Shown: piece after piece, positions 22,782 through 34,413 of the stretch
Position numbering within the stretch: position 1 is the stretch's first letter
Layout of the letters: every line of letters begins with the position of its first letter
Assembly: GCA_032629725.1 (NCBI GenBank)
Contig: JAFEVB010000015.1
Span: 372,001-436,000, forward strand
Source: Gremmenia infestans
Lineage: Eukaryota; Ascomycota; Leotiomycetes; Helotiales; Hamatocanthoscyphaceae
Length of the DNA: 64,000 nt
Direction of reading: 5' to 3'
Translations under genes and position numbers: made by a program
The notes under the pieces: model-generated
What the model saw: the letters and a program-made list of their open reading frames with translations, nothing else
Told to the model about the DNA's origin: nothing
The model's database searches: none

Positions 22782-24254
22782 TTAAAGCGCATCCTTTTCC
22801 ACGCGTAGTCTCTTAATATACTGCGATTTAACACTTGGAGGTCTCCATCTGACAAAGCTCGCAGGTGAAAGCCACAATGGCCGGCTCCTAGCCCGAATTT
22901 CGTCGATGCGACCTACCCGAATATGCGATTTAACCTCGATGGTTTTGCTTTTCTCTAGCTCCAACCGAAGGTCCAACTGATAATACAACTGTTCATTATT
23001 CATATTCAAAAGCTGGTTTTCCCTGAACTTAAGCCAGAATCTTTCCCCGGGCTTTACAGTTCTTTCCCAATATCGTGGCAGGACTTCTTCAGAGTTGCTA
23101 CTGTCTCTTAGAATATATCTACCGCTTGCGAGGGCTATTTGGGCCTCTTTGGTAAGATCTGCACGCCAGCCTTAAACCGCGGCGCCGGTATTTGAGTAGA
23201 GATCAAGCAGTGCAAGTGCAGTGCCCTGAGAGGATGTTAGAGTGCCTAAAGGAAAATATGCCCGAACTTACTTCCCAAGTCTTTACCTTGTCAATATCCA
23301 CGTCGTGGTATTTACTAAATGAGTCTCCGACGGATATTATTTGTCGGCTCGGGACAGTCATCTTTTGACGAGGTCCGGGTATAGCCACCAAAGAGTGAGC
23401 CATCTGTTGCGAAGTCCCTGGGATAGATCCTGAAGGAGTAGCAGTTGCTGTGGCTTCGAAATAGGAGGGCACGTCCTCTTCCTTCATAGTCTCCAAAACT
23501 CTCTCCGCATACCGATTGGTTTTCCTCGATGTCACGCGTTTATCTTCGTAAAGATTAAGAGCCGAGGTTCCATTAGAGTCTAGATGCTCTTCAATAATGG
23601 CGTCTAAAGACTGCAATTCCGCCTGCGTGATTGCCTCAGAATCGTCATTCGCTGGCCGTTGGGCTGTCTCAAAGCCACCAAAAGCATCTCGGTTTAGTAA
23701 GTCTTGGGAAGAAAATCCAGAACTACAGCCGCGCCATCTGATGCATACTAGAGGTTATCAGCTGGGGAAAATGCACCTCAAGAATGAAACCCCCACCGAT
23801 CTTTCACCGAATCATAAGTCATAGCGGCCAGCAAAGCATCTGAATTCTGCTGCTGTCCCTTCACTGCCTCCCGGTAGAACAACAATTCCGGTTTCTTAGA
23901 GAAGTAGCCAGATATCCAAATACTGGCCTGTGCTTTCTTAGGATCGCTTTGTTGACCAAGTAAAAAACCCAAAGTCTCTTGGGTGCGTTTTAGCGGAGTC
24001 AGGATATGATCACAGATATTCGAAAGATCTATAAATAAACTGAGCTCTTCAATAGCGCCGCCCTTGGGCCGCAGCATTTTCTCTCTAGTCAAGGACAAAA
24101 CTTTTGAGAGCGAAGATATTTCAGTCGCAAACAACCGTATATCGGTTCCCGTAGCGCCGATCACATCTGCAATCTTTTAAAGACCTTGTGCGGTATCCAT
24201 CCCTTTGACCACCACTCCTGTGGCAGTCTCGGCGATACTGAGCTTGTCTGTCAT
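22782..24254 (-). pseudogene. Broken gene of a fungal NLR-N-terminus-like family
   Basis: The frame begins at 24254 (MTDKLSIAETATGVVVKGM) but meets TAA at 24179..24177; the same frame then continues without a break as KIADVIGATGTDIRLFATEI. An intron near 23790 (GT..AG, about 53 nt) leads to a long exon (LQSLDAIIEEHLDSNG; KYHDVDIDKVKTWE), and another leads to GTALALLDLYSNTGAAV, a second TAA (23174..23172), then GWRADLTKEAQIALASG and a C-terminal piece with PRYWERTVKPGERFWLKF. Both stops fit a CAA-to-TAA change, as made by RIP. The N-terminal helices resemble the fungal N-terminal domains found on NLR-like and related proteins, and the C-terminus resembles the ubiquitin-like domain often found with them; this family call is tentative. 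It borders AT-rich repeat land. Confidence 0.6.
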
Positions 24255-24472
24255 GGTGTTGAAGTGCTGAAATGGCTAGTGTCCCGATTTGATTCGATTA
24301 CAATACGGAGGAAGATAGCCCATGTTCAAATATTCATGAGTCGTAATCATGGTGCCTAGTGGTGAGATTGTGGCGCAGGTGAACGTCGTTTAGAGATCAG
24401 CTTACTCTGTGGTCGTTGTACAAGTAGGAGCGGAGCTAAGCATGCTAAGTTCATGAACCAAGATAACGTAAG

Positions 24473-24605
24473 ATACTTCGTCCCAGGCGTAATTATTACG
24501 CCAAGAAGACCAGGGCAAGGGGGCCTTGCTTTGGTGCGTTTACCACTTTATTTACCCCCCTGCTATAGAATTCTTGGCGTAATAATTACGCCTGGGACGA
24601 AGTAT
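24473..24605. mobile_element. Palindromic element with 35-bp perfect arms
   Basis: Arms 24473-24507 and 24571-24605 are exact reverse complements; each begins ATACTTCGTCCCAGGCGTAA when read inward, with 63 bp between them. Each arm also holds a near-palindrome, GGCGTAATTATTACGCC. No transposase is present. It could be a small non-autonomous DNA element (MITE or foldback). A target-site duplication is not obvious. Confidence 0.6.
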
Positions 24606-25214
24606 GTTGCTTCATCTGGGTACCAGTACAGTACTGTATATACTTCGTTACAGAAGTAATAAAACCCCCACAACCAGGCATGAAGGCAGGGGTCCTCGTA
24701 TAGGAGCTGCCATAGAAAGTCACCTACGAAAAGGCATCCCTGGAAAGTCACCCTAGAACCAGAACCCCTGCGGAGTCCTGTGGTGGGGTGGGATCGCACT
24801 TTTCTTGGAGTCCGACACCCTGGCGCTCCCTATGATATTTCCTCTACAATCATATCTTCGACAGACTTAAGTATCTTAAATTTAAATAAAGATGGGGCTT
24901 TAATCAAAAAGTCTTCTGTTAAGATGCTTTTCCTCTTACTGTACTATTCTGGGGGCTTATATGGAGTACTAGGATCATAACCCCGCCACATAAGTGGGAT
25001 TTAAACTATCCTTGCCCTGGCTACTAGTGGGGGGTGTTAGACTGACTCTTTAGAAAAGAGACGGGTAGGTATGTATAGGCAGCAACATCAAGCGTGTTTT
25101 TAAAGAGTGGTTGTTGTTTACCTACTCTGCGCCACCGAAAAGTAGTTTGATTCCCTTCTTGGGTTTGAATGATACGCCAATCAAGTAGCTAGGAATAGTG
25201 TTTACGGAGTAGAA

Positions 25215-25491
25215 CTACTTGCTTTTTTTTTAAGTCTGATTGTCCCACTGTTTTTACCCCATATACCCAGGTATGTATACTACGCACTACTTAGAGAGGT
25301 CAAATCTGACTATTCCAAGGCTTATAAAAGGCCTGAGCTTAGAATTCTCACTTTAAAATTGGTTTTAACCCATGGATTCCAGGGCCTATGCTAGGGTATA
25401 GAGCCAGTCGAGGTACAGGATTCTCCATATCTACGCTAAGCAGTAGCTTTATAGTGGGACAGTCAGACAAAAAAAAGACAAAAGCGAGTAG
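25215..25491. mobile_element. MITE-like element with imperfect terminal inverted repeats
   Basis: The left arm 25215-25249 (core GTCTGATTGTCCCACT) and the right arm 25453-25491 (core AGTGGGACAGTCAGAC) are inverted repeats, each with an A/T homopolymer and a CTACTYGC-like outer end. The 277-bp unit has no coding capacity, as expected for a non-autonomous DNA transposon. Confidence 0.5.
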
Positions 25492-28009
25492 AAGATCACT
25501 GGATTATCACCATAAATTCTCACTATAGAAAGCGGGGCTGGGATTACTTTTCAGCGGCGCGTACTACGTGGTGAAGGAGTGCATCGTGCGTCTCGGTAAC
25601 CAGGGGGGTCATTCCTTATCTCGCACTCTATCCCTCGCCTACACTCGCTTACAAAGAGGGCATAGAAAGCCGACGCTATGCAATCACTAGTAGTCCGGGG
25701 AAGGGGGGAAGGACGATGCGAAGGAAGTAGAAAATTGAGGTTGGCGTTTGCTCCACTCCCTAATGCTTTTCGACTAAAGAGGCAAAGCGCTTACGGATCT
25801 TCATATAAAAGTAGGGGCTCTACCTTAGAATCGGCGGGTTTTCATACATCTAGTGCTATAGACCCACTATCCATACATGTTTTACCAAAACAGCTTAAAA
25901 GGCTACGCCAAGAGAATATCAAACGCATGGCTACCTTAGATTAGGTATAATGCTAAGCTAATGCAAGTCAGAGGGTGTAGAGAAGTTATTGGGCAAAACA
26001 GCTCAAATGTTCTTACAAGTACTTCGTAGCTTTTTAATCCCGCATCCCATGTCCATGTCTGCGTGCCGCGTACTGTCCAGGACGCAAGCATGGGTGTTTC
26101 CTCGCCTCTTCACCACATGTTTGACTAGGATCTCACACACAAGGTACTCCGTATTACAGTACGGTATGTAGTACCGTTACATTCCCCCCACGTGTAGCTT
26201 CCAGAATCTGGGTTCATAATTTGATCTTAAGGAAAACCGATATATGTTATTCCCAGAAGATTTGTCCACTTGTTCTTTGAGCCTTTTGAGTGGTGAGAAC
26301 ATCTGTGCACATCCACCCATATCAGATATCAAAGAGTACAGTACCCCTACGCGAGCCGGCGAATAAAATAAGGTTATGGCTGCTTGAAAGGGTGGGCGTT
26401 CCGGGGTTGCATTCGCTTATATATCTATACCCTCACAAAGCATGCTTAACGGCTTTCCCTTCTAAGATAACATTGCGACTTCCAAGTTTATAGAATATTA
26501 TATACCTTAATTTCTTATTTGCAAAGAGAAAATACATTTATATTTTGCTATTCTTAGACCGGGTAGCATAATACTCTATCTACTATCTTTGTTAAGTCCA
26601 ATCCTCTTTATCATAGTTATTTTATTATCTTATACTCGGTGTTATTAAGCCCCGGGTATTACTAAAGAGCTTATATGTTACTCAAGATAAGGCGGTTGTC
26701 CAAGAGCCTTACTTTGAGATTATTTAGTCCTACTATTTTTAAGCCTTACACTAGGGTTATATGCCAGTTATAATCGTATCCCCTGACCTGCCTAGTAGTC
26801 GTAGTCTCTCTACCGAAGGTATCGATCAAGTGGAGCACTTAAGAGCCTAGACTACGCAGACATTCGTAGGCTAGCTGTTGCGTTTCATATAGGGCAAACT
26901 TAATCATCTATTACGTTTTACTGCGTGTTGCGATCTAAATAGCAACACTCCTTTATGGCGTAGGAACGATTATACGCAGGATTCGAGACATATACGTCAG
27001 CCACGATAGTAGGAAATGTCAAACTTTGAAGAAACTTCGATTAGGGTCCTGCCTCAAGCTCCACTTAAGGGCCCTCAAAGAATGTAAGCGTAAAACGTAC
27101 GGGATTAATGTTAATCCCGCCTTCTCCGTAAAGCATCAAGACAACGTATCGGGAGCAGCCGGCTTGGCATATTAGGGTTTCAAGCCATGTTTGGATGATC
27201 TTACGACAGCAACTTCATATTACGGAAGCATGGTTAGCTCGCACCCGCGCAATTGATACCGATTCGTCATGTCAGAACGGCAGACCCCTCTTTTTCGTCA
27301 GAATATAACGGGAGGGGATAGCGGATCCTAAAAAGACTCCACATTGCGAGCTTATATTCCCCCCGCCTAGACGTTATCTTCGATGTATCTCCCGTCCCGT
27401 CTCACTGGCTTTTTTAGCGCCCGAGCAGTATGACACCACATATCCTTTCATGCCGTTGTAGCTTTTTTGTCTTTTGGATCTACGAATTATCGGCATTTAA
27501 TTACTATTTGCTGTGGAGAACATCTAGACTTGTTCATATCTCTCGCTTCATTTTGTACTCCTCATATTCAAACCCAACGTCAAATTTAGGTTAAATTGTC
27601 ACTGCGTATGATGGGGTTTACGTAGCATTAAGGCTTGGCTGTAACAGTACCCTTGTCTGATATCTGCAGACCAGTGTAGTGCTGTACTGTACAGCGTAAG
27701 TGCTTATAGCTGAATGACGGGATGAAGAACACGCTGACCCTTGAATGCATCACAATTGCAGGGGACTCGATGAATCCTGCCAATTTAACCTTGTATTTCT
27801 GCCATGGCAGTAAGCAAGGTTGCAGCAGAAATGATTTAAGCTGCACAGTTCAAGGAACGGCAGCATCCTGAGGACATCTATTGATGACTCCTTATAGCTT
27901 ACGATAGCTAACTACAGCTGACCATAGCTCTTGAACATAGCTGCTGACCACCCAACCGCTACGTATGAAGTCCTAGCTCTCCATCAAATTCTCATCCTCG
28001 CCGAGCAGT

Positions 28010-29508
28010 ATGAATACAGACGATATCTACAGCCACCGTGCTTGTGAGAGATGCCACGCGCAGAAGCTGAAATGCCGCCCTGAGACTGAAGAAAGATGTA
28101 TTCGATGTACCAAAGCAAACACCAACTGCGTTATGCGGTCTCCGCGACGAACGCGTAAGACCGAGAACCCCCCGAAGCGCCGACGTGGTAACAGTAACAA
28201 AACGTGTCTGGCCGCTTCTCCGGAGATCAAGACGCACTCCCAATGGATTGGTAATAGTGACAAATCTTCAAGTATGTATGTTCATTGGCTCTTAGATATG
28301 TTGTACTGCAGTGCCGTGGACTAATCTGGCCTGCGGTAGGTTTGGAGGAGACATGCCAGACTTCAATGTCCCTCATAGATTGGTCTACCGAGACGAATCT
28401 ATATAATCTTAATCTCTCGCCGCATACCGCTACAAATAGCAATGCCAATACAGATATATCTGGAAGTGATGGAACGTTCTCCGGTAGATTCGTTGAGAAC
28501 GATTGGGCTGACTTCAAATTCAACTCCGTGGACTACCCTCCACCACATGGCTCTTTAGGACACTCACTGCCTTCATATAAATTCGAAGAAAGTCCAAGGG
28601 AGGCTTTCTCAGCAGGGTTCACTACTGGAAATATGGCTTTTTCCAAGGACATCTGGGTTGAGGATCTTACAAGGCTGAATAGTAGGGTTTCCAAGCACGA
28701 TGAGGCTATATGTAGCATGGCGGAAACCCCCGTGTTGAATACATCAACAACTTCAGATCCATACCACGTCTTACAGGATGGCCGTCCATTGGCGGGGAAA
28801 GAAGGTCGGTTTCTGGATGATTTGCTTGTACTCACGACAGACTTGATCAGATTACTCGACCAGTTAGTCTCTCATACTGGTGGAAGGCTCCAAAATGGAA
28901 TGCCAGATGAAATGCAAGCCAGTACTGGTGTTCAACCTCGGTTTTTGCAATTATCAAACGACCAGACACGCCAGAGCCAAGGATTCATCACCCCACCAGC
29001 CGAACATAAAAAGAGACAAAGCCCCATACATGGCGACCAGTTCACAATACTTCTATTAATGTCATGTTATATGCGTCTACTTGGCATCTACGAGAACTTT
29101 TTCTCGCATATCCAGCAAATCCTTGGCAACTCAAATTCGCAAGACGATACCTCCCAAGCTCTCCTTCACCTCCCCACCATAACCGTGGGCTCCTTCTCCC
29201 TACATTCGAGTCCCACATTGAAGGTTTCAATGATTATCGAACTGGTATCTTTTCTCGTTGGTCATATAGGACATACGGTCGAGATGACAACCCCGACAGC
29301 GGTAAACACTTGCCGAAACACCTTTCATCAACCCCAACCAACAGGGTCATCCAAGTCAAGCAGTGCTATGACGGATGTGCTCAGCTCTACGCAGAACGCC
29401 GTCAGGGAGAGAGAGCAGGAATTGATGGAAGCGATGGGCCGTATTAGGCAAACCTTTATCCTCTCGAGACCAGGTTCAAGTGCTCGTCGAGAACCATCGT
29501 ATTTCTAG
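28010..29508 (+). CDS. Zn2Cys6 (fungal binuclear zinc cluster) transcription factor
   Basis: Exons 28010..28271 and 28340..29508 (68-nt intron with branch CTAAT) give 476 aa. Residues 11-39 hold the zinc cluster: CERCHAQKLKC, seven residues, then CIRCTKANTNC (C-x2-C-x6-C-x7-C-x2-C-x6-C), followed by a basic arm (RRTRKTENPPKRRRG). The C-terminal part has an aromatic helix region (ILLLMSCYMRLLGIYENFF) and VGSFSLHSSPTLKVSMIIEL, typical of the AflR-like group of pathway regulators. Such proteins bind CGG-type half sites and usually control secondary metabolite or catabolic genes. Here no biosynthetic gene lies beside it; both flanks are AT-rich and gene-poor. A shorter 40-nt intron would shift the frame, so the 68-nt intron is preferred. 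Confidence 0.85.
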
Positions 29509-31430
29509 ACAAGGAGACGGAATCAATAATAGATATAGATTTTCCGGTTCTCAGAACATATAAGTTGCAAGTATTCTGGCTAGCTTTGGTAACAATACAA
29601 TTATGACATATGATTTAGTCTATCTCAATTTTAAACATAAGTAATAAGATGAGCCCAGCCATCCAGCCGGGGAAATATAAAATAGAGATCATACTGTTCA
29701 TGTCCACATATTTTTGAGTGGCAAAATCGAATTATAATGCCAGAGTAATGCACTCGCAGCAGTTCAAGCCATCTCACCAGTAATTATGTAGCTTATGATG
29801 ACCTTTAAGATATTCCCTACAGCTGTGTAGGTAACTTATCTAGTTTCGGAACCATTCCCGGACTTTACAGGGTTCATATATCGTGCGAGGTGTGGGTAAC
29901 ATAATTTGTGCCCCGCCCCTTCCGGAACAACTCCGAACAAGTTTAAATCAACTACACCTCTAACAAATATCACATTTAACATTGGAGAGTTTTGTGTACC
30001 CAAGTGGCGTACCTACATAGATATGCTTTAAGATCAGACCTGGCTAACTTAGTTCATGTGTAAACCTCTACCTTAAAGCTTTCCTGCGCGGCTCTGAACC
30101 TAAGATTGCTTGTTCTAGGGAGAAAGCGTAAATTTTCTCAGAATAAGCCCTCTATCTAAAAAGAATCAAAATTGAGTATAAGAATTTCAACTTATAAAGT
30201 TATGTGCTTAGTCTGGATTATTATCCTTCTTCTTCTCGCCTCACCTCGAGCCCCGAGCATGAAGCTCGCTTAGCATATAAAGGGGCGCTGTTCCCCCTCC
30301 CGCTAAATTTCTAATGTATATGACGGATAGCACTGCCAACTCGGAATCTAGTTCCAGGATCTTAGTAATACATCTAATTACCAATGTTCTTTCATTATGG
30401 TACACTAAGATCTCATGGACCGTTTAAATCCTTCAAGTCTTTTTCTCGGATATTTGGTGCGAGTGACAGATTATTCAGAATTCGGCATCAGTACTGCCGC
30501 ATTGAAGAAAACATACCATAAATAACGAAAACAGATGCTTCTAAGCATCGTACTATCCCTTAAATCGGCTTGTCGCTTCCACGCCGGACACACTCTTCAC
30601 TACTACCCACCGCGCAACCTCAACTCTCATAACCTCCAGACCAAACGAACAACCTCCCTAAGAATCCGATGCTATGCTCAACACCATGTACATCGCCCTT
30701 CCTTTCGCCGCCCCTGAGAAGAAACACAACCTGCCAAGCAAGCGTTCAATTTGAAACCAGTATTCTCCCACAGACCAGCGCCTAGAAGGGACGGGACGTG
30801 ATTGGAGGTACGGGATCAGAATGTACTGAGTAAAAATCATGTAGGTGGCTAGGACGCGCGAGTGACACGATAATATTACAGGCGAGGGATAGATAGATAT
30901 ATAAAGCGAAGTTTAAGAGGTCTACAAAATATGCCGGTATCTAGGGAGCTAAAGTAGACGGCATTTATCAGAGACTTTCCGTTTGCGATTCATCTGGACG
31001 CCCTCAACGTTGAATTACTATACAGCGAAGAGAGCAACGATAATTTAAGAGAACTGCAAATATTTCGAGAGAGTAAGGCTAGTAGCGATAATGCTTTTTA
31101 CTAGGTAAAACTAATACTAGTTTATCTTTACCTGGACAGCTGATAAAAGGTCCAAATACTCGATCCAGATGTGCATTAGTGTGCTGTACACGATGAGCTC
31201 TGCGAGTCCCCACGTCGGGGGTCTACGATCTTGCTCTAGAATGGCAAGTACATGTCGCTACTTGGGCTGATTCTTCTACCGATACGGGTTTGTTAATACG
31301 AGTAATATCATTGGCTAATGGCCCTTTTCAAAAGTCAGTCACGTGATCTTCATGTCAAGTTTACTGGAATTGAGATGTAGAGATGTAGGGATTTGAGAAG
31401 TTGGAAGCGTACCAAAGCATGGCATGCAAT
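29509..31430. other. AT-rich, gene-poor stretch
   Basis: About 1.9 kb of AT-rich sequence with stops in all frames, downstream of the zinc-cluster gene. A short frame at 30535-30717 is not convincing. The right end is the 3' flank of APC4. Confidence 0.45.
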
Positions 31431-34035
31431 TCAAGACATTGGAATATCTTCATCTGCCTCGGTCGCTCGCCGCGTCGATTTCGGGCCCGGCAACGTGAAG
31501 ACTTTGTAATGCAGCCTATCTTTCCCTAGAACAGCTATTCTTATCGAGTCTTTATCGCCCTTGTTGCTTTGCCTTCTAATTTCCAATCGCTCGGGAATGA
31601 AAGCGCTCGTACCCGGCAGTTCAAATTTCGAGAATCGGCTAACAACATCATCATTGCTGCAGATCGCTGGGCGTGGCGGAGAATGTTTTGCATACGGTGT
31701 ATAGTTGCTGATAGCATCAGAGGGGATGTTCAGCAGATATGTCTTGTCTGTGACATGTTAGATGAGGAAACCCCGCAAATTAGCAACTTCGACTTACCAC
31801 TCGTCGTTTCCCATAGTACTAACAAAGAATCACCGTCAAATATCTTGATATCCTTGATTCGGCCAGTGCCAAGTTGAATAGCTGCTGATTCTATACCGTG
31901 GACAGTGCTGATACCGCTTGCAACACCGAACGTTACCCTGCTCATTTGAACTGCAATGGAATTTAGCAGGGGTAAGAAATGGCTATAATTTGACTTACTG
32001 GAGCTTGGGAAACCCTTTGGCACCAATACGACGTGAGTTTGAAACGTTGACTTTATCTTGCTCATGCCCACGTCCTTTGGTCCATCGTTTTCAGCCACCC
32101 CAACTTCCTGTGGGTACCCGAGTAGCACATTTCGTTTCTCAGCTTCAGCAATCTGCCCAAAGATCGTCTTTGCTTGCATAGACAAGTACTTGCACAAAAG
32201 TTCAACTCGAGGAAGGGGTTTCATATAAGAGAGTCCTTTTTCCTGCTTCTGAAGTTGCTTGTCCAGTAGGTCAAACATTGGGAGGCCTTGGTCCGCTTGG
32301 TTCCAGCCATGATTGTAGTCCTCCGACGTGCAGTCTCCGAGGTAGACCTCTAATGGGCTGGCAGTCATGCAATTCTGGAGGTATAGCAGAACCTTGCTGT
32401 GGTCTATTGTTGCCTCTTTCTCAAGCTCGTCATCTTTTGGTGTGGTGGAGGCGTCCGAAGCAAGTCTGTCAATCTCGAATCGCAGCCAGGATGAGAAGGC
32501 ACTGAAGAGGTCCAGCTCGTCGACGACTTGGATCAGTATTTTAGATCCGATCAGATGAAGACATGCGACTGTATCTATGATGAGACTTATCTGTTGACTC
32601 GAGAAACCAACAGTGTCATTTGGGCCTTGATATTTGGCAATACCGGAGAACCGGCTTAGAATGACCGAGCATCGCTCCAGAGCAGGCAGCATGTTTTCAT
32701 GAACTAGCCGCTTGAGACTTTCCAGTCCAGTAACGACTGCCTTCTCCCATCGTTTAAGACCCTGTAAAGATCAGTCACACACTTTTTGTACAACGCCAAA
32801 GCACTTACTCTCTCCGCCAATTCGTCAACCAGCCACTCCTTCACGGCGGGAAATGTATGGCCGGTAGCAACAGAATGATATAAAGCCTGAACAATGTTGC
32901 GATCGCCATTGTTTGACTCACCAAGCGTCTCATTGATATTTCGAAGAAATCGGCCTGGTAATTCTTGCGTTGACTTCCACTCGCTCACCATCAACGTCTG
33001 AACTTGATGGATATACCTCAACAGATTTTGGAGATTCGTAGATCTAGAAGCTAGTAGCGAGAGATAGTCGCTTGATGCTGATATGAAGCGAAGGTCCATG
33101 GGGACAAAGTAGAGGCTGTCAGAGTCCGCGGATTTCATCAATAGAGTATGAGTCGAGCATTGCTCATGTGATGAATGAAGGACGAGATGACAAGGGCCTG
33201 CACCGCCAATTGACGGGGAAGGGAAAGATCCAACCACAAAAGAGTCGTAGATACTCAAGTGGACCTGTCCCTCGTTCGTGCCCACAATCATAACATCAAC
33301 CGCATTATTGTCTTTCGGATCAAACGGTCGGAATAGGGCATCCAGCGAACTTCTCGAACAAAAAACATCCTCCCTATCACACTATCAGAATTTTCTTACC
33401 TCCCCGCACCAGTGGGATAAGGAATTGAACTCACGATCCTCCCCCCGCAGCCAAAACACTCAACTTCGGCAGACTTCTCTCAATATCAATCAAAGCCAAA
33501 TCTCTTGGCAGATCCAGCGGTACTTTATTCCCAGCCAGAACGTCCTCATCCCCAAGCAATTCCTCCCACGTCGCATCTCCCTTGCGCTCGCTCTTCGAAG
33601 ACTTGCCAGTGAGGTTCGAGCCCCAGCCCATGCACGTGACCCCGTGGACATTGTCGCCGGTTGAGAATTGGTGCACGATTTTGCTGCTTTCGGCGCTTAT
33701 GAGACGAACGGAGCCGTCAGACCAGGAGATGGCTAAGAGTTTGCCTTTTATAACATGATATTTGATTAGTTAACTTTTCGGGGGAGGGGATTTGAGGCGG
33801 TGGATGTGAGGGACAAACCATTTGGCTTCCATCTTACGCTCTCGACTTTCAGCTGTCCCGCTTTCTGGGCTGCACCATATACGCGTTGCCCATTTAGACG
33901 ATAGATAAGGACTTGTTGGTCGGTGGTGGTGAGGGCTATCAGGTCCATGGAGGGGCAGTATGCAACGAGGGTAGGGTCGGCGGGGTGCTGCAGGCTTTTT
34001 TCGCTGAGGATTTCGAGGGGTATGGGTTTTGCCAT
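31431..34035 (-). CDS. APC4: Anaphase-promoting complex subunit 4
   Basis: Six exons (34035..33819, 33744..33435, 33373..32809, 32761..31999, 31950..31798, 31747..31431) give 774 aa with phase kept throughout. The N-terminus is the Apc4 WD40 part: LVAYCPSMDLIALTTTDQQV and VRWKPNGKLLAISWSDGSVR. The middle is the Apc4 long helical domain (NLQNLLRYIHQVQTLMVSEW; FPAVKEWLVDELAERGLKRW). The C-terminus returns to beta propeller-like sequence (KDRLHYKVFTLPG). Apc4 is a scaffold subunit of the APC/C ubiquitin ligase, which triggers anaphase and mitotic exit. The fourth intron (31951-31998) is 48 nt, a multiple of three and free of stops, so retention would only add 16 residues. The start is the first Met of the WD40 region. 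Confidence 0.88.
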
Positions 34036-34413
34036 GTTGAGGCTTATACTCGAATTTATTACTACATTAAATCAAAAGAAATTGATATTGCCTGTGGTGC
34101 CAGGGACCTTGTGATATTCTGAAGTTAAAGGTAGCTACCTAGGAAAAGAAGGTACGGGGCACGCGTTGTCGCGTCGTTGCTTCTGTCCAATCATTAAGCG
34201 AGATACAAAATATATACCAGTCAAAACGATTTGGAACAATCTGGGATTGCACTGCAAGTAGCAGTTGGAATGGCTCATTTGGCCATATATTGGAAGATCG
34301 AAGTCTTGAATTCCTCTATTGCTAGTTCATCATCATTTATGGCTATGTTTGGCCCGGTCCCACGTCACGCGCTTCCCTAAACCCTACATAACTTTTGCCC
34401 CTTTTATGCCCAT
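34036..34413. other. Short gap between APC4 and RET2
   Basis: Presumed APC4 promoter and RET2 3' end. Both genes run leftward, so this is a tail-to-head gap. Confidence 0.5.

Larger units (their letters stand above)
24255..28009. other. AT-rich, gene-poor, transposon-like stretch
   Basis: About 3.7 kb with many TA-rich tracts, frequent stops in all frames and several inverted repeats (24473-24605 and 25215-25491). The small open frame at 25678-25944 has no known motif. This is the look of repeat DNA degraded by RIP, although base counts were not computed. Confidence 0.5.

Noticed and set aside
28272..28311. 40-nt intron in the zinc-cluster gene
   Set aside because: It breaks the frame; the 68-nt intron ending at 28339 has a branch site and joins the coding frames exactly.
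28010..29508. Secondary-metabolite gene cluster around the zinc-cluster regulator
   Set aside because: No synthase, oxidase or transporter gene lies on either side within the AT-rich block.
30535..30840. Two overlapping 60-codon frames on opposite strands
   Set aside because: Short, without motif or splice context, in degraded AT-rich sequence.
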